64,000 bases of DNA, taken from Pontibacter sp. G13. GTDB lineage: Bacteria > Bacteroidota > Bacteroidia > J057. Numbering within the stretch: position 1 is the stretch's first letter; the number at the start of each line of letters is the position of its first letter. The notes under the pieces were generated by a model. It was not told where the DNA came from and did not search any database. It saw only the letters and a program-made list of their open reading frames with translations. Shown here one piece after another: positions 26,556 through 35,537 of this stretch. Both the position numbers and the translations under genes were made by a program. The stretch covers positions 4,422,501 to 4,486,500 of the forward strand of contig NZ_CP134696.1 in assembly GCF_031851795.1 (NCBI RefSeq), written 5' to 3'.

Positions 26556-28652
26556 TTACCAATCCAACAGTTCTGTCAACTTGGCTTGTACTTTATCTGC
26601 ATTTGGAAGCATGGTCGCCTCCAACAATGAATTCAATGGAATGGCAGGCATACTTTCAGCCCCCATGATCTGTACAGGTGCATCCAGCTGAGTGAAGCAC
26701 TGAGAGGAGATCCGTCCTGCAAGCGATTCCACGAAGGAGTTCTGCTCACATTCCTCGGTCAGTACCAATACTTTGTTATGCTTTTCAACGCCTGCTACGA
26801 TAGCATCCCAATCCAGCGGCTCAAGTGTCCGGAGGTCCAAGACTTCCACACGGCCACCAAGTGATTTACTGGCATTCGTAGCCCAATGCACGCCCATGCC
26901 ATACGTGATCACGAGGCAGGATTCGCCATTTTCAACCGCTTCCTGACTGGCATGTTGGTGGATTCGCGCCTTACCGAGTGGGATCACATAGTCATCGCTA
27001 GGTTCAAGGCTACGTGCTCCTTTGGAACCGGGGACCTTGCTCCAGTACAGGCCTTTGTGCTCGAACATCACCACGGGGTTCGGATCGAGAAAAGCTGCAC
27101 GCATCAAGCCTTTCATATCCGCCGCGTTGGATGGGTACACGACTTTGACGCCTCGGATGGTCAAGATGGCCGATTCCACACTGGAAGAGTGGAAAGGACC
27201 GCCACTGCCATACGCACCGATCGGAACTCTGATCAGGGATTGGACAGGCCATTTGCCATTGGAGAGATAGTAGGAGCGGGAAACCTCGGCGTACAATTGA
27301 TTGACGCCCGGCCAGATGTAGTCCGCAAACTGAATCTCCACGATGGGTTTGCATCCTACCGCAGACATTCCGACCGTAGATCCGATGATGTAGCCTTCCT
27401 GAATTGGGGTGTTGAATACACGCTGATCCCCATATTTTTTTGCCAACAAAGCTGCTTCACGGAATACACCGCCCAACTCTCCGCCAACATCTTGTCCATA
27501 GAGGAGTGCTTCGGGATATTCTTTCAGGATGGTATCCACCGCATGGAGCGCAGCATCCACCATGACGACTTCTTGAGCGCCTTCGGGGGTACGTTCTCCG
27601 GCTTCCTCCTCAACTGGAGTCGGCGCAAACATATAGGTGTAAAGATCTTCGGGGCGAGGATCTTCTGCTTCGAATGCACGCTGGAGATCGGCTTCCACTT
27701 CTTCTCTGGCATGATCCGCGATGGTCTTGAGTTCATCTTCCTTGAATCCCTTGGCCAGCATCAGAGCGTGCATTCGCACAAAAGGGTCTTGAGTCTGATG
27801 GGCTTCCAAGTCATGGCGATACCACTCCTTGCGGACGCCAGAAGTATGGTGATTCAACAAAGGGACTTTCGCATGGATCAGGAACGGACGACGCTCCTTC
27901 CGCATGAGGTCCAGTACCTCCTTGACCGTTTGGTAGCACTGCACGAAATCCGTCCCATCGATGGTGCGGGTTTCGATACCTTTGAATCCTTGGGCGAATT
28001 CTGCGGCATTTTGTGCATACATTTCCTTGCCTTCCGCGGAGATACCCCAGCCATTGTCCTGCACAAACATCAGGAGCGGGAATTGGTGGAGGGCTGCCAT
28101 CTGGAGGGCTTCCGATACTTCCCCTTCGGTCATTGCGCCGTCACCGATGGAGCAGACGGAAATCGGAGGAAGATACTCGGCATTGAAGGAATCCAATCCC
28201 TGCTTCTCCCGATACTGCATCCCTTGGGCAACGCCCGTAGCTGGGATGGCCTGCATACCGGTAGAAGAGGATTGGTGGGGGATTTTGGGCATATCATCCC
28301 GGCGTAGGCTGGGATGACTGTAATAGGTGCGTCCGCCAGAAAAGGGATCATCCCGCTTGGCGAAGACCTGTAGCATCAGTTCATAAGGTTCCATGCCGAT
28401 GCCCAACAACAATGAATCATCCCGGTAATAGGGAGAAACAAAATCTTGTGGGAGCAATTGCAGGCCAAGGGCCAACTGAATGGCCTCATGACCACGGGAG
28501 GTGGCATGGACATATTTGGCAGTGATCTCCTTCCGTTCTTCGAACAGGCGGGCCATCTCGCCAGCTGTACACATCAACCGATAGGCTTTGCGCAACACCT
28601 CGGCACTCACCTGGGTGTCCGCATGTTGTGAATCCTGTATGGTCGTTTGCAT
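26556..28652 (-). CDS. 2-oxoacid dehydrogenase E1, alpha-beta fusion
   Basis: This 698-residue protein joins the alpha subunit (residues 1 to about 340) and the beta subunit (from about 362) of thiamine-diphosphate E1 in one chain. The TPP motif is GDGAMTEGEVSEAL at 170-183 ending at Asn200 (MFVQDN). The beta half has GQDVGGELGGVFREA and FADYIWPGVNQL. The enzyme decarboxylates a 2-oxoacid and acylates the E2 lipoyl domain. Fused E1 of this kind in Bacteroidota is usually annotated as branched-chain 2-oxoisovalerate dehydrogenase or a pyruvate dehydrogenase-like E1; sequence alone does not decide the substrate. No E2 or E3 gene is in the window. Confidence 0.9.
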   Translation of the reverse strand: MQTTIQDSQHADTQVSAEVLRKAYRLMCTAGEMARLFEERKEITAKYVHATSRGHEAIQLALGLQLLPQDFVSPYYRDDSLLLGIGMEPYELMLQVFAKRDDPFSGGRTYYSHPSLRRDDMPKIPHQSSSTGMQAIPATGVAQGMQYREKQGLDSFNAEYLPPISVCSIGDGAMTEGEVSEALQMAALHQFPLLMFVQDNGWGISAEGKEMYAQNAAEFAQGFKGIETRTIDGTDFVQCYQTVKEVLDLMRKERRPFLIHAKVPLLNHHTSGVRKEWYRHDLEAHQTQDPFVRMHALMLAKGFKEDELKTIADHAREEVEADLQRAFEAEDPRPEDLYTYMFAPTPVEEEAGERTPEGAQEVVMVDAALHAVDTILKEYPEALLYGQDVGGELGGVFREAALLAKKYGDQRVFNTPIQEGYIIGSTVGMSAVGCKPIVEIQFADYIWPGVNQLYAEVSRSYYLSNGKWPVQSLIRVPIGAYGSGGPFHSSSVESAILTIRGVKVVYPSNAADMKGLMRAAFLDPNPVVMFEHKGLYWSKVPGSKGARSLEPSDDYVIPLGKARIHQHASQEAVENGESCLVITYGMGVHWATNASKSLGGRVEVLDLRTLEPLDWDAIVAGVEKHNKVLVLTEECEQNSFVESLAGRISSQCFTQLDAPVQIMGAESMPAIPLNSLLEATMLPNADKVQAKLTELLDW

Positions 28653-28897
28653 AGGTTATTCTCTTGGGGGCTCAACCCGAAAGTTAGGAAGAATTCAGTA
28701 GACTAACTAATGAATGTTAGCCTCTTTGTTTTCGCCTACTTTCTGGAGTGATAGTTTACCAGTAAACTCTGGATCTTCTAGTGGGTTTTGGTGCCAGAAT
28801 CGGTCATGGAGATTGGAATGCGATGATTTAAACCACTCATTGGAAATTTTAATTCGAAAAATGCTAGCACCCTTTCGTTGAATATCAAACTTTTGTG

Positions 28898-28905
28898 TAC
28901 TTTCG
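28898..28905 (+). promoter_or_regulatory. -7 element TACTTTCG fixing the DinB start
   Basis: TACTTTCG differs at one base from TAnnTTTG. It lies inside the longest open frame (which reaches 28878) and 11 bp before the ATG at 28917, so the true start should be at or after 28917. Confidence 0.4.
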
Positions 28906-28916
28906 TTTTGGAAGTA

Positions 28917-29492
28917 ATGCCAAATGGAATGGAAAACTCACCTTCTCTCATACAGGTAAAGTCCCAAATCATCACATCTGCAGGCGCGATTTGGGGAGAT
29001 GTCAGTCGGTTTATCGAATCTGTACCGGATGGCCCATTCGTCGCATCATGGGATGGGACCTGGTCGATCGGCCAAGAATTGGAGCACCTGAATCTCTCTT
29101 CACGGCCTGTATCGAGCGCATTGCGCATTCCTTCCATGACCAAAGCTTCGCTCAAGGTATTCGGAAGCCCAAGTCATCCCTCCCGAAGCTATGACCAAGT
29201 TGTCGCACGCTATCAGGAAAAACTCAATTCCGGCGGCAAGGCGACAGGTCCCTACGTTCCCAAAGTGATAGATGCCTCAGATCGCACCAAACTCCTCGAC
29301 ACCTGGAAGACTATCGGCCGCAAATTTGTGGCCCGCGTCGACAAATGGTCCGAAGAGGATCTCGATGGATATCTGATCCCCCACCCACTCCTCGGCAAGA
29401 TCACCCTCCGTGAGATGTTGTTTTTCACCATTTACCACGCCGAGCACCACCTCAATTCCATGCAGCAGAAGTTGGAAGCTGCGTCTAAATAG
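28917..29492 (+). CDS. DinB-fold (DinB_2) protein
   Basis: The 191-residue protein matches the DinB/YfiT-like four-helix bundle family. The three metal-binding His positions are plausible at QELEHLNLS and at the C-terminal FFTIYHAEHHLNSM. DinB-like proteins are often thiol-dependent transferases or have unknown roles. The frame extends upstream to 28878, but a -7 promoter element inside that extension favours 28917 (or the ATG at 28929). It is the last ordinary gene before the repeat-rich island. Confidence 0.78.
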   Translation: MPNGMENSPSLIQVKSQIITSAGAIWGDVSRFIESVPDGPFVASWDGTWSIGQELEHLNLSSRPVSSALRIPSMTKASLKVFGSPSHPSRSYDQVVARYQEKLNSGGKATGPYVPKVIDASDRTKLLDTWKTIGRKFVARVDKWSEEDLDGYLIPHPLLGKITLREMLFFTIYHAEHHLNSMQQKLEAASK

Positions 29493-29523
29493 CCGATTTT
29501 TTCTCATCCACCGCCATCATGTC

Positions 29524-29574
29524 ATCCTGAACGTCCATCGCCGAGGCCCATTGCGATGGTAGGCGATTCAGGAT
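29524..29574. repeat. REP-like hairpin ATCCTGAA...TTCAGGAT
   Basis: A nested inverted repeat: outer arms ATCCTGAA and TTCAGGAT, inner arms CCATCG and CGATGG. It resembles the common GTCATCCTGAAC-type hairpins of Bacteroidota genomes (from memory) and marks the left edge of the repeat island. Confidence 0.65.
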
Positions 29575-29606
29575 CTCTTGGGGCGCTGGGCATTCATCCC
29601 TCCCAA

Positions 29607-30018
29607 GATTCTGAATAAATCACTGGCACACAGGTCTGCGCTTCAGATTTTCCAGAATGACACAAGAGCTTCGTTTAGCATCTGTTTAATTCCCCCATCC
29701 CGTCATTCCAGCCTGCCATCAGCCATGGCCTGCACGGCGGCGGCAGAGGTGGAATCTGCTGAGCCGTATTTCGGCAATTGCACCGGCCCGTGGGTAATCC
29801 GGCTCCTGCTCGCAGGGCATCCAAGGAAAATCGCCAAGTGGACCTGTGGGGTGGGCTTCTTTTTCAGTAAAGGAGCCCGCAAGAAGCTCCTATACTGAAA
29901 AAGGCATTCATGCTTGTGCTTGGCAAAAGACTAGCCTTGGCATGCACGTAGCGTGAGATCCCGCATAAATTTCCCGGCCCACAGGTGCCATCGCATCGAA
30001 ATTTTGCGGGATGAGGGA
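29607..30018. repeat. Composite repeat element (B-S-hairpin-R), 412 bp
   Basis: Modules in order: hairpin B (GATTCTGAATAAATC...CAGATTTTCCAGAAT, 29607-29662); a linker shared with 37199-37292; palindrome S (29758-29806); a hairpin TTTTTCAGTA...AAAAA partly decayed; and module R ending GCGGGATGAGGGA. The same modules recur at 32856-33227, 36166-36436, 36705-37076 and 37142-37375. Translations of this stretch look protein-like only because it is repeated. Confidence 0.85.
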
Positions 30019-30065
30019 GATTTTTGGGAGTGGTTTTGGCATAGCACTTTCTGTCATCAATCTTC

Positions 30066-30165
30066 TACCTCATCCCTGAAAATCCCGTGGTGGCCAGTGT
30101 GCGAGGCGGGATTTATCAGGGATCTCGCGTCCCTGCAACGGGAGCCGCAGGTTGGGCGCCCGTAG
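30066..30165. repeat. L half-element
   Basis: This copy of module L starts TACCTCATCCCTG and includes the stem CCCTGAAAATCCC/GGGATTTATCAGGG and the tail GTTGGGCGCCCGTAGGG. It is 47 bp from the R end of the preceding composite and abuts the gene remnant that follows. Confidence 0.85.
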
Positions 30166-30763
30166 GGGGGGATTCCGTAATTATCCACCTGGCAAAATAT
30201 CAGATTTATCAGACACCCATTACCCGACCGATATAAAGTTGGGGAATTTTCTTCCATACGAAAATCTTGACTATGTGGGATTGGGAGCAGGGGTCATCGT
30301 AGGCTGTGGTCCAGCTGGAGGTAAAACTTGGTCAGCGGGATATCTGAAGGGGATGGGATACACAGTTTCTTCCTCAACTGAAATAGGAGCAGCTATAGGG
30401 GCAGGAGGTTCAATTGAACTGGCGATGCTTGTATTCTATGGAAATACTGTAGCGACCGTTGAAAATTTTGAAGGAGAGGGGTTTATTGCGGGCGCAAGCT
30501 GGAAATATATTACCGCAAGCTACTTCAGAAGTGCAGATAATAGATGGAGAGGGTTCTCTGGGGGAATTGGTGTCGATGTTGCTGATATAGTAACTCCATT
30601 TGATTTATTGAGGGTGACCCCTCACCTGCTCTATACAAGATCTAAAGCTACCTTCCCCGAACGCATAAATCTCCAATATCAATTGCGGGAAAAGGACTGG
30701 AATACAAACTTGATAAAAAAACCAACTACCTTCAAAAAGTTTCGACTCTACCATCGACACTAG
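30152..30763 (+). pseudogene. Gene remnant, Gly-rich C-terminal fragment (possibly Rhs/polymorphic-toxin tip)
   Basis: The frame is open for 203 codons but has no ATG before about codon 67; the only early start is a TTG inside the repeat tail, so the 5' part of the original gene seems to be missing. The visible part is glycine-rich with beta-strand spacing (LGAGVIVGCGPAGGKTW, SSSTEIGAAIGAGGSIELAM, ENFEGEGFIAGASW). It reminds me of the C-terminal ends of Rhs/YD-repeat proteins in Bacteroidota, but this is recognition from memory and is uncertain. It is followed 14 bp later by a TonB-like gene. It may be a displaced 3' end left by repeat-mediated recombination. Confidence 0.45.
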
Positions 30764-30777
30764 TTAAAAAATGACTT

Positions 30778-31278
30778 ATGATTCCCTTTGAATTTTTCCA
30801 CTACCGACTCCCTAACCCTCTGGTCCTTATTGTGTTGTTTATTTTTCAGTTCCCGCTTATATCGTTCGGGCAGGAGGATAGGAAAAATCCTGAGATTATG
30901 GTTAGCCCAGAACCTCTTTTTGATACCACCTGGGCAAATGGGCGGATAATTGCAATTACAGCACTCAAGAAAATTGAAAAAACTGCACCGTACTGGGGTA
31001 ACGGAGAGGACGATTTTCTCTATTTTGTTGGAAGCAACCTTGCCTATCCGGAAGATGCCAAGCTCAACGGGATTGAAGGTGGCGTTACCGTAGTCCTGAC
31101 GGTTCATGAGGATGGGAGCACATCAATATTTGATGTCTTTGATATAGGATTTGGAACCAAAGAGGAAGCAATACGACTTATTGAATTGTCAGGCTGTTGG
31201 AATCCGGCCATTAACAAAGAAACCGGACTTCCCATTCAATCCACGATTTTGGTCCCTATCCCATTCAAATTGAATTGA
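30778..31278 (+). CDS. TonB C-terminal-domain protein, exported
   Basis: The 166-residue protein begins with a signal or anchor segment (PLVLIVLFIFQFPLISFG). The last 80 residues match the TonB_C fold: LAYPEDAKLNGIEGGVTVVL, a polar VHEDGSTSIFDVF strand and WNPAINKETGLPIQSTILVP. There is no proline-rich spanning region, so it is not a classical energy transducer and may be a periplasmic TonB-like stand-alone domain. Small proteins of this type are frequent in Bacteroidota accessory regions. It follows the Gly-rich remnant and is followed by a bidirectional terminator at 31447. Confidence 0.7.
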   Translation: MIPFEFFHYRLPNPLVLIVLFIFQFPLISFGQEDRKNPEIMVSPEPLFDTTWANGRIIAITALKKIEKTAPYWGNGEDDFLYFVGSNLAYPEDAKLNGIEGGVTVVLTVHEDGSTSIFDVFDIGFGTKEEAIRLIELSGCWNPAINKETGLPIQSTILVPIPFKLN

Positions 31279-31446
31279 ATAGGCGTATGCTTGAATCCAC
31301 CGAATTCTCATGAAGTTTATTCGTAGTTGCTCTGTGATTTCAAGACCTTTTTCCGTTTCATGTAATGTTGGAACATTTCGACTAATCACTTAACCTGCTC
31401 TTCAAATCGAGACTTGAAACTTGGCTCCATCGATAGCGCCCTTCCT

Positions 31447-31492
31447 AAAAAGCCCGGATCTGATCCCCATCGAAACCAAATCCGGGCTTTTC
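31447..31492. terminator. Bidirectional intrinsic terminator
   Basis: AAAAGCCCGGAT and its exact complement ATCCGGGCTTTT enclose a 20-nt loop, with T runs on both sides. It separates the rightward TonB-like gene from the leftward DUF4143 ATPase gene. Confidence 0.8.
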
Positions 31493-31567
31493 TATGTAGC
31501 ATGATCGGGCATTGGAAATAGCGGTCTATGATCTGTCGTCCTTACAGGACTTGTCTCTAGCTAGGCG

Positions 31568-31617
31568 GGAGCTGGATTACCCACGGGCTGGCGCACTGGC
31601 CGAAATCCGGCTCAGCC
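31568..31617. repeat. REP-like palindrome S (inverted orientation)
   Basis: GGAGCTGGATTACCCACGGG...CCGAAATCCGGCTCAGCC. The GGCTGA on the minus strand provides the stop codon of the ATPase gene at 31612, so the palindrome sits exactly at that gene's end. Confidence 0.8.
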
Positions 31618-32742
31618 ATTTGGTCCTTCCATGACGAACTCCCCGAAATTGTCTCTGTGAATAACCTGCGTTTCTGCGTGATAAGTCTCGCGAAATGATT
31701 TGGGGAACTTGGTCGTCCGCTTGGGACTCCACTTGAATTCGTAGCCGGATATTTGGCCGTCTCGCTCTTCCACGAGATCTACTTCTTGGCCCTGTTTGGT
31801 GCGCCAAAAATACATATTGGTGAAGGTGCGGTGGTATTGATGGTATTTGAAGCGCTCGGCCATGAGGAAGTTTTCCCACAAAGCGCCGATGTCCTGCCGA
31901 TTGATCAAAGGAGCGAAATTCCCGATGAGCGTATTCCGGATGCCATTGTCGAAAAAGTAGATCTTTTGGCTGGTCTTGAGCTCGTTTCGCAGATTTCGGC
32001 TGAAGCCGCCCAGCCTGAAAATGACAAATCCATCACAGAGAATATCCACATATCGAATGACCGTTTTGACGTCGATTCCAGCCAATTGCGATAATTCATT
32101 GTAGCTGATCTTGTTTCCGACCTGAAAAGCCAGCGCACGGACGAGCTTCTCCAGCGCGTCAGGGCGTTTGATCGAGGAAAGTGAGAGGATGTCCCGATAC
32201 AGATAGCTGTCAGCAAGCGTCGTGAGAATTTCGCGTTCATTTCCGGTATGATTGAGAACATCGGGATAGCTTCCAAATATCAATCTTTCCTCAAGGGTTT
32301 GGATGGCCCGGAGATAGCCGATAGAATGCTCGTATTCTTCCCAAGAGATTGGAAAAAGCTGAAATTCCCATTTTCTGCCAGTCAGTGGCTCATTGATTTG
32401 GTGGGCGATATCGAAAGAGGAGGAACCCGAGGCAAACAATTGTACCTCCTGAAATTGGTCGGTGATGAGTTTCATCGTGATGCCAATCTCGGGAATCCGC
32501 TGTGCCTCGTCGATGAATACATAGCGGTGGTTACCGATCAGTCTGGCAAGTTGGGTGGTGGAGATGCCCGTCAGTTGCCTCCGGATGGCGGGATCATCTC
32601 CATTGAGGAATAGGTATGGGCTATCTCTCAAGATCTTTTTGAGCAGCGTCGTCTTGCCCACTTGGCGAGGGCCTGTCAAGATGATCGCTTTTCCTTTGGA
32701 TATCCGGTGCTGAATTTCGGACTCAATTGTGCGAAGGAACAT
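31612..32742 (-). CDS. AAA_14/DUF4143 ATP-binding protein
   Basis: This 376-residue protein of the common bacterial ATPase-plus-DUF4143 family starts with an AAA domain with Walker A TGPRQVGKTTLL (about residues 23-34) and Walker B YVFIDEAQRIPE (about 72-83). A DUF4143 region then carries a nuclease-like core (GQEVDLVEERDGQISGYEFKW), similar to restriction-endonuclease folds with the D...ExK pattern. Its role is unknown; members are frequent in accessory DNA and vary between strains. The stop codon lies inside a REP-like palindrome, but the C-terminus has the expected family length, so the protein looks complete. Confidence 0.85.
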   Translation of the reverse strand: MFLRTIESEIQHRISKGKAIILTGPRQVGKTTLLKKILRDSPYLFLNGDDPAIRRQLTGISTTQLARLIGNHRYVFIDEAQRIPEIGITMKLITDQFQEVQLFASGSSSFDIAHQINEPLTGRKWEFQLFPISWEEYEHSIGYLRAIQTLEERLIFGSYPDVLNHTGNEREILTTLADSYLYRDILSLSSIKRPDALEKLVRALAFQVGNKISYNELSQLAGIDVKTVIRYVDILCDGFVIFRLGGFSRNLRNELKTSQKIYFFDNGIRNTLIGNFAPLINRQDIGALWENFLMAERFKYHQYHRTFTNMYFWRTKQGQEVDLVEERDGQISGYEFKWSPKRTTKFPKSFRETYHAETQVIHRDNFGEFVMEGPNG

Positions 32743-32855
32743 GACCTTTATGGAGTTGATTCCGTATAAGTTATGACTTTTGTGGAATTAGTTCCGCGAA
32801 AGTTTGAAAAATGATTGGGTATTCGCTGGTATAGCCTTTTATGTTTCCTATCTTT

Positions 32856-33227
32856 TGCCTCATCCCTGAAAATCCTGCGGCGGATACGTGCGCAGGAGGA
32901 TTTATCAGGGATCTCGCGTCCCTGCAACGGGAGCCGCAGATTGGGCGCCCGCAGGGCAGGATGGATGCTGAGCCGTATTTCGGCAAGTGCTCCGGCCCGT
33001 GGGTAATCCGGCTCCTGCTCGCAGGGCATCTAGTGGGGATCGCCGAGGGGGCCTGTGGGGTGGGCTTCTTTTTCAGTAGAGGAGCCCACAAGAAGCTCCT
33101 CTACTGAAAAAGGCATTCATGCTTGTGCTTGGCAAAAGACTAGCCCCGGCATGCACGTAGCATGAGATCCCGCATAAATTTCCCGGCCCACAGGTGCCAT
33201 CGCTTCGAAATTTTGCGGGATGAGGGA
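32856..33227. repeat. 372-bp modular element with terminal inverted repeats, copy 1
   Basis: Ends: TGCCTCATCCC on the left and GGGATGAGGGA on the right (inverted, one mismatch). Internal order: stem CCTGAAAATCC/GGATTTATCAGG; tail TTGGGCGCCCGCAGGG; palindrome S (32967-33015); a perfect 17-bp hairpin (33069-33085 with 33095-33111, TTTTTCAGTAGAGGAGC); and module R with GATCCCGCATAAATTT pairing with AAATTTTGCGGGAT. The copy at 36705-37076 has exactly the same length. It contains no transposase and is MITE- or BIME-like. Confidence 0.9.
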
Positions 33228-33308
33228 GTTTTGGTATAACATCTTATTCTTTATTGGGCTGTCGTTGAATCAGTCGACTCTAGAGAATCAGTTGTTTAAT
33301 TTCCAATA

Positions 33309-33758
33309 ATGATGGGAGAAAGAATTCTAAAAGCTTTACTATTCGGAATTGTTTGCCTAGTAGTATCCTGCTCAACTAAACTTGAAAATATATTGGAGGG
33401 CGGATGGACTGTCCAAAAACTCATCTATAAGGGGGAATCGTATATGCCGATTCTTATGTCTAATGTGCTTGTTTTCAATGATAATGGAAGCGTGATGTGC
33501 TTTAGGGTAAGTGAGGTTGAGAGTTACAGGGGTTCCTACCAAATTATTCATGACAATGGGTTGGAACATATTCGTTTATGCATCCCGGACAATCCATTTG
33601 ATGACATGTATGAAATCAGCTTTCATCTTGATCAAGAAAAGCAATTATTGATCATGCATCTTGAAAATGAAAATTCCCAAATAGATGCTTCAAAGATGCT
33701 TTTCAATTTTGGCAAAGATTTACATCAGGTCCCATCACATTTAATTAATAGGCGCTGA
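33309..33758 (+). CDS. Lipocalin-like lipoprotein
   Basis: The 149-residue protein has a lipoprotein signal (LLFGIVCLVVSC, Cys21) followed by an all-beta body. GGWTVQKLIYKGE at the start and alternating strands (VLVFNDNGSVMCFRV, YRGSYQIIHDNG) match the lipocalin-like DUF families common in Bacteroidota. Ligand and role are unknown. It is framed by repeat elements on both sides (32856-33227 and 33770-33990) and its DNA is more AT-rich than the core genome here, so it may be accessory or acquired. Confidence 0.65.
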   Translation: MMGERILKALLFGIVCLVVSCSTKLENILEGGWTVQKLIYKGESYMPILMSNVLVFNDNGSVMCFRVSEVESYRGSYQIIHDNGLEHIRLCIPDNPFDDMYEISFHLDQEKQLLIMHLENENSQIDASKMLFNFGKDLHQVPSHLINRR

Positions 33759-33815
33759 TTTAGAAATGTGTGCCATCGCTTCGAAATTTTGCGGGATGAG
33801 GGAGTTCATTGATCG

Positions 33816-33967
33816 GGAGCCGGATTATCCACGGGCCCGTCCTTCCGGACGAAATTCGGCGCAGCCAAGAGGGGCCTTTGGCATAGCATCTTATGCTCCA
33901 TGTTTTCGTCTCATCCCTGAATCTTGTGCTGGAGCCGGATTACCCTCCAACCGAAATCGGGCTTCAC
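33816..33967. repeat. Two S palindromes and R fragment
   Basis: Two copies of the REP-like palindrome (33816-33866 and 33931-33967) follow a 3' remnant of module R (33767-33802, GAAATTTTGCGGGATGAGGG). Between them is the linker TTTGGCATAGCATCTT that also follows R elsewhere, then a stub of L. Confidence 0.75.
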
Positions 33968-34022
33968 AGGAACGCAAGATTTTTATGATTCACAACCCCC
34001 TTTTATTATTTTGAAGATCAGT

Positions 34023-34619
34023 ATGAAAGATCTAATAGTATTTATGAAGAAGGAAATTTTTCCTTTATGTATGGTATGTTCTGTGGTAAATCATTGGAGA
34101 GCGTTCATCCCTTTTTTTCTCGGCCTAATTCTTTTGGGTTCGGGGTGTCAAAGAAATGATGCTGAAATAGGTGCATTCCGTCTTCTAGAATCTCTGAATA
34201 AAAAGGAGATTTCCCTTGTGGGATTTGAAAAGGTGACTCATCAAATGGAATGGGAAGGCAGTGAGTATGACTGGTATTTTCGAAAAATAGACATTGGAGA
34301 TACAACGATCCAGATCTTCACCCAAAATTCTGGCGAGCTGTCCAATGTACTGATATACATTCCTTGCAATAGCATAGCAAACTGTAAGGATGTGGTGACA
34401 TCGTGGCTGGGAGATCGTTTGACGATGAGTCTTGACACCTTGGACTTTCAGAAACTATCTATAGCTTCTGTCGGGGAATTCAGGTTTCCGGATTCTGAAA
34501 TAGTTTATAAGACTTTTCTTCATCATCACGACAATATCTATGAAAGTGGATACGGCATTCGGATGTCTACTCGGATTAGGACTCCGGATCAAGGTTGGAC
34601 GCGTATGTTTGACAAATAG
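34023..34619 (+). CDS. Hypothetical lipoprotein
   Basis: The 198-residue product has a lipoprotein signal ending FFLGLILLGSGC. Three ATGs are possible (34023, 34044, 34071); 34071 gives the shortest signal (26 residues). The mature part is mixed alpha/beta, with SLNKKEISLVGFEKV early on and no motif I recognise. It shares a faint opening pattern, LLESLNKKEIS, with the lipoprotein at 35538 (LIESLKQEEVS), so the two may be diverged relatives. It lies in the repeat island and its DNA is AT-rich. Confidence 0.55.
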   Translation: MKDLIVFMKKEIFPLCMVCSVVNHWRAFIPFFLGLILLGSGCQRNDAEIGAFRLLESLNKKEISLVGFEKVTHQMEWEGSEYDWYFRKIDIGDTTIQIFTQNSGELSNVLIYIPCNSIANCKDVVTSWLGDRLTMSLDTLDFQKLSIASVGEFRFPDSEIVYKTFLHHHDNIYESGYGIRMSTRIRTPDQGWTRMFDK

Positions 34620-34786
34620 AGGTATTAAGCTTTTTAACGAATGCAGTCAGTAGGGCTGGATTACCTAGAGGGCGACGTAGGGAACAAAATCTGTCTTAGC
34701 TAGCGTGCATGGACTTTATCGGAGAGCTGGACAATCGCGATTTTAGGTAATAGATCAACTCCTGTTATTTTCGAAAAAATTGCTTC

Positions 34787-35323
34787 ATGGAACAGAATGA
34801 ATTAGAAAGGGGATTCTTTCCGCAAAATCCTTGTTCAGAAGTAAAAGCGATATTGAAGGAAGCATTCTTTTGGGAAACTGTGAATGAAACTTCTCCATTT
34901 GGGAGTGAGTATGGGGCTGATACTTTGATAGGATTTGTTGAGTGGCGAGCTAAAAATCCCCAAGGGAAAGTCTTAGAATTTGCCTTTTTGGAGATCGAGT
35001 CTTTTGGTTTTGAGCATACACACCTTAAGGTGTTAGATGAAAACAAGGTTAGAAATTTAGTCTCTCAATATCAGTTAGACCCGTTTGCTCAGGATTGGAT
35101 AGTAATTGCCGCTGCATTTGCACAGTATGTTTGGGAAGGAAACATAGATTCTGCATTGCTTTCTCAAGCTGTTATTTCCACCAGAAGGCAGAAAACGGCC
35201 TTTATTTTAGAATACTGGAACCCTTCCGTGAGGGAAGAGAGGGCGGAGAAGCTAGAAGTGATGTTGAGATCCCTGGAGGTAATTAAGCGTAACTCTTCGA
35301 ATATAAATCTGGAAGAACCCTAA
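34787..35323 (+). CDS. Hypothetical cytoplasmic protein, immunity-protein-like
   Basis: The 178-residue soluble protein has no signal peptide. The N-terminal part is acidic and aromatic (FFWETVNETSPFGSEYGADTLIGF) and the C-terminal half is helical and charged. Small stand-alone proteins of this kind often accompany polymorphic toxins as immunity proteins in Bacteroidota, and the Gly-rich remnant at 30152 could be a toxin-gene fragment, but no specific family match is claimed. The gene is intact, begins ATG, and sits between a degraded S fragment (34650-34675) and palindrome S at 35363. Confidence 0.5.
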   Translation: MEQNELERGFFPQNPCSEVKAILKEAFFWETVNETSPFGSEYGADTLIGFVEWRAKNPQGKVLEFAFLEIESFGFEHTHLKVLDENKVRNLVSQYQLDPFAQDWIVIAAAFAQYVWEGNIDSALLSQAVISTRRQKTAFILEYWNPSVREERAEKLEVMLRSLEVIKRNSSNINLEEP

Positions 35324-35362
35324 TAGGTAGCCCCTGCTCGGGCGGGAGAAGGCTTTTCTCTT

Positions 35363-35410
35363 GCGCCGGATTACCCACGGGCCGTCCTGCTGGCCGTAAT
35401 TCGTTGCAGG
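35363..35410. repeat. REP-like palindrome S, diverged copy
   Basis: GCGCCGGATTACCCACGGGCC...GGCCGTAATTCG, in the inverted orientation relative to the 372-bp elements. Between it and 35538 a short frame (35457-35559) ends in the start region of the next gene and could be the tail of a lost gene; I cannot prove it. Confidence 0.65.
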
Positions 35411-35537
35411 CAGTAGGGAAGATATTAGAGCATAAACAAATGGTGATTTAATTTTTTGGGCGGGACTGCAAGAGCAGCTATTATGTTGGCAGCAACTACC
35501 GCAAATAATACTTATTCAGGAAGTAAAACAGGAAACC

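Noticed and set aside
26886-28307. 473-codon open frame antisense to the E1 gene
   Set aside because: Composition-driven antisense frame; the minus-strand E1 fusion is complete and conserved.
31612-32742. Transposase responsible for the repeats
   Set aside because: The only non-lipoprotein gene of size in the island is an AAA_14/DUF4143 ATPase, which has no transposase motif.
33069-33111. Intrinsic terminator within the 372-bp element
   Set aside because: The 17-bp stem is perfect, but its T run is on the 5' side and A run on the 3' side, so in either direction there is no U tract after the stem.
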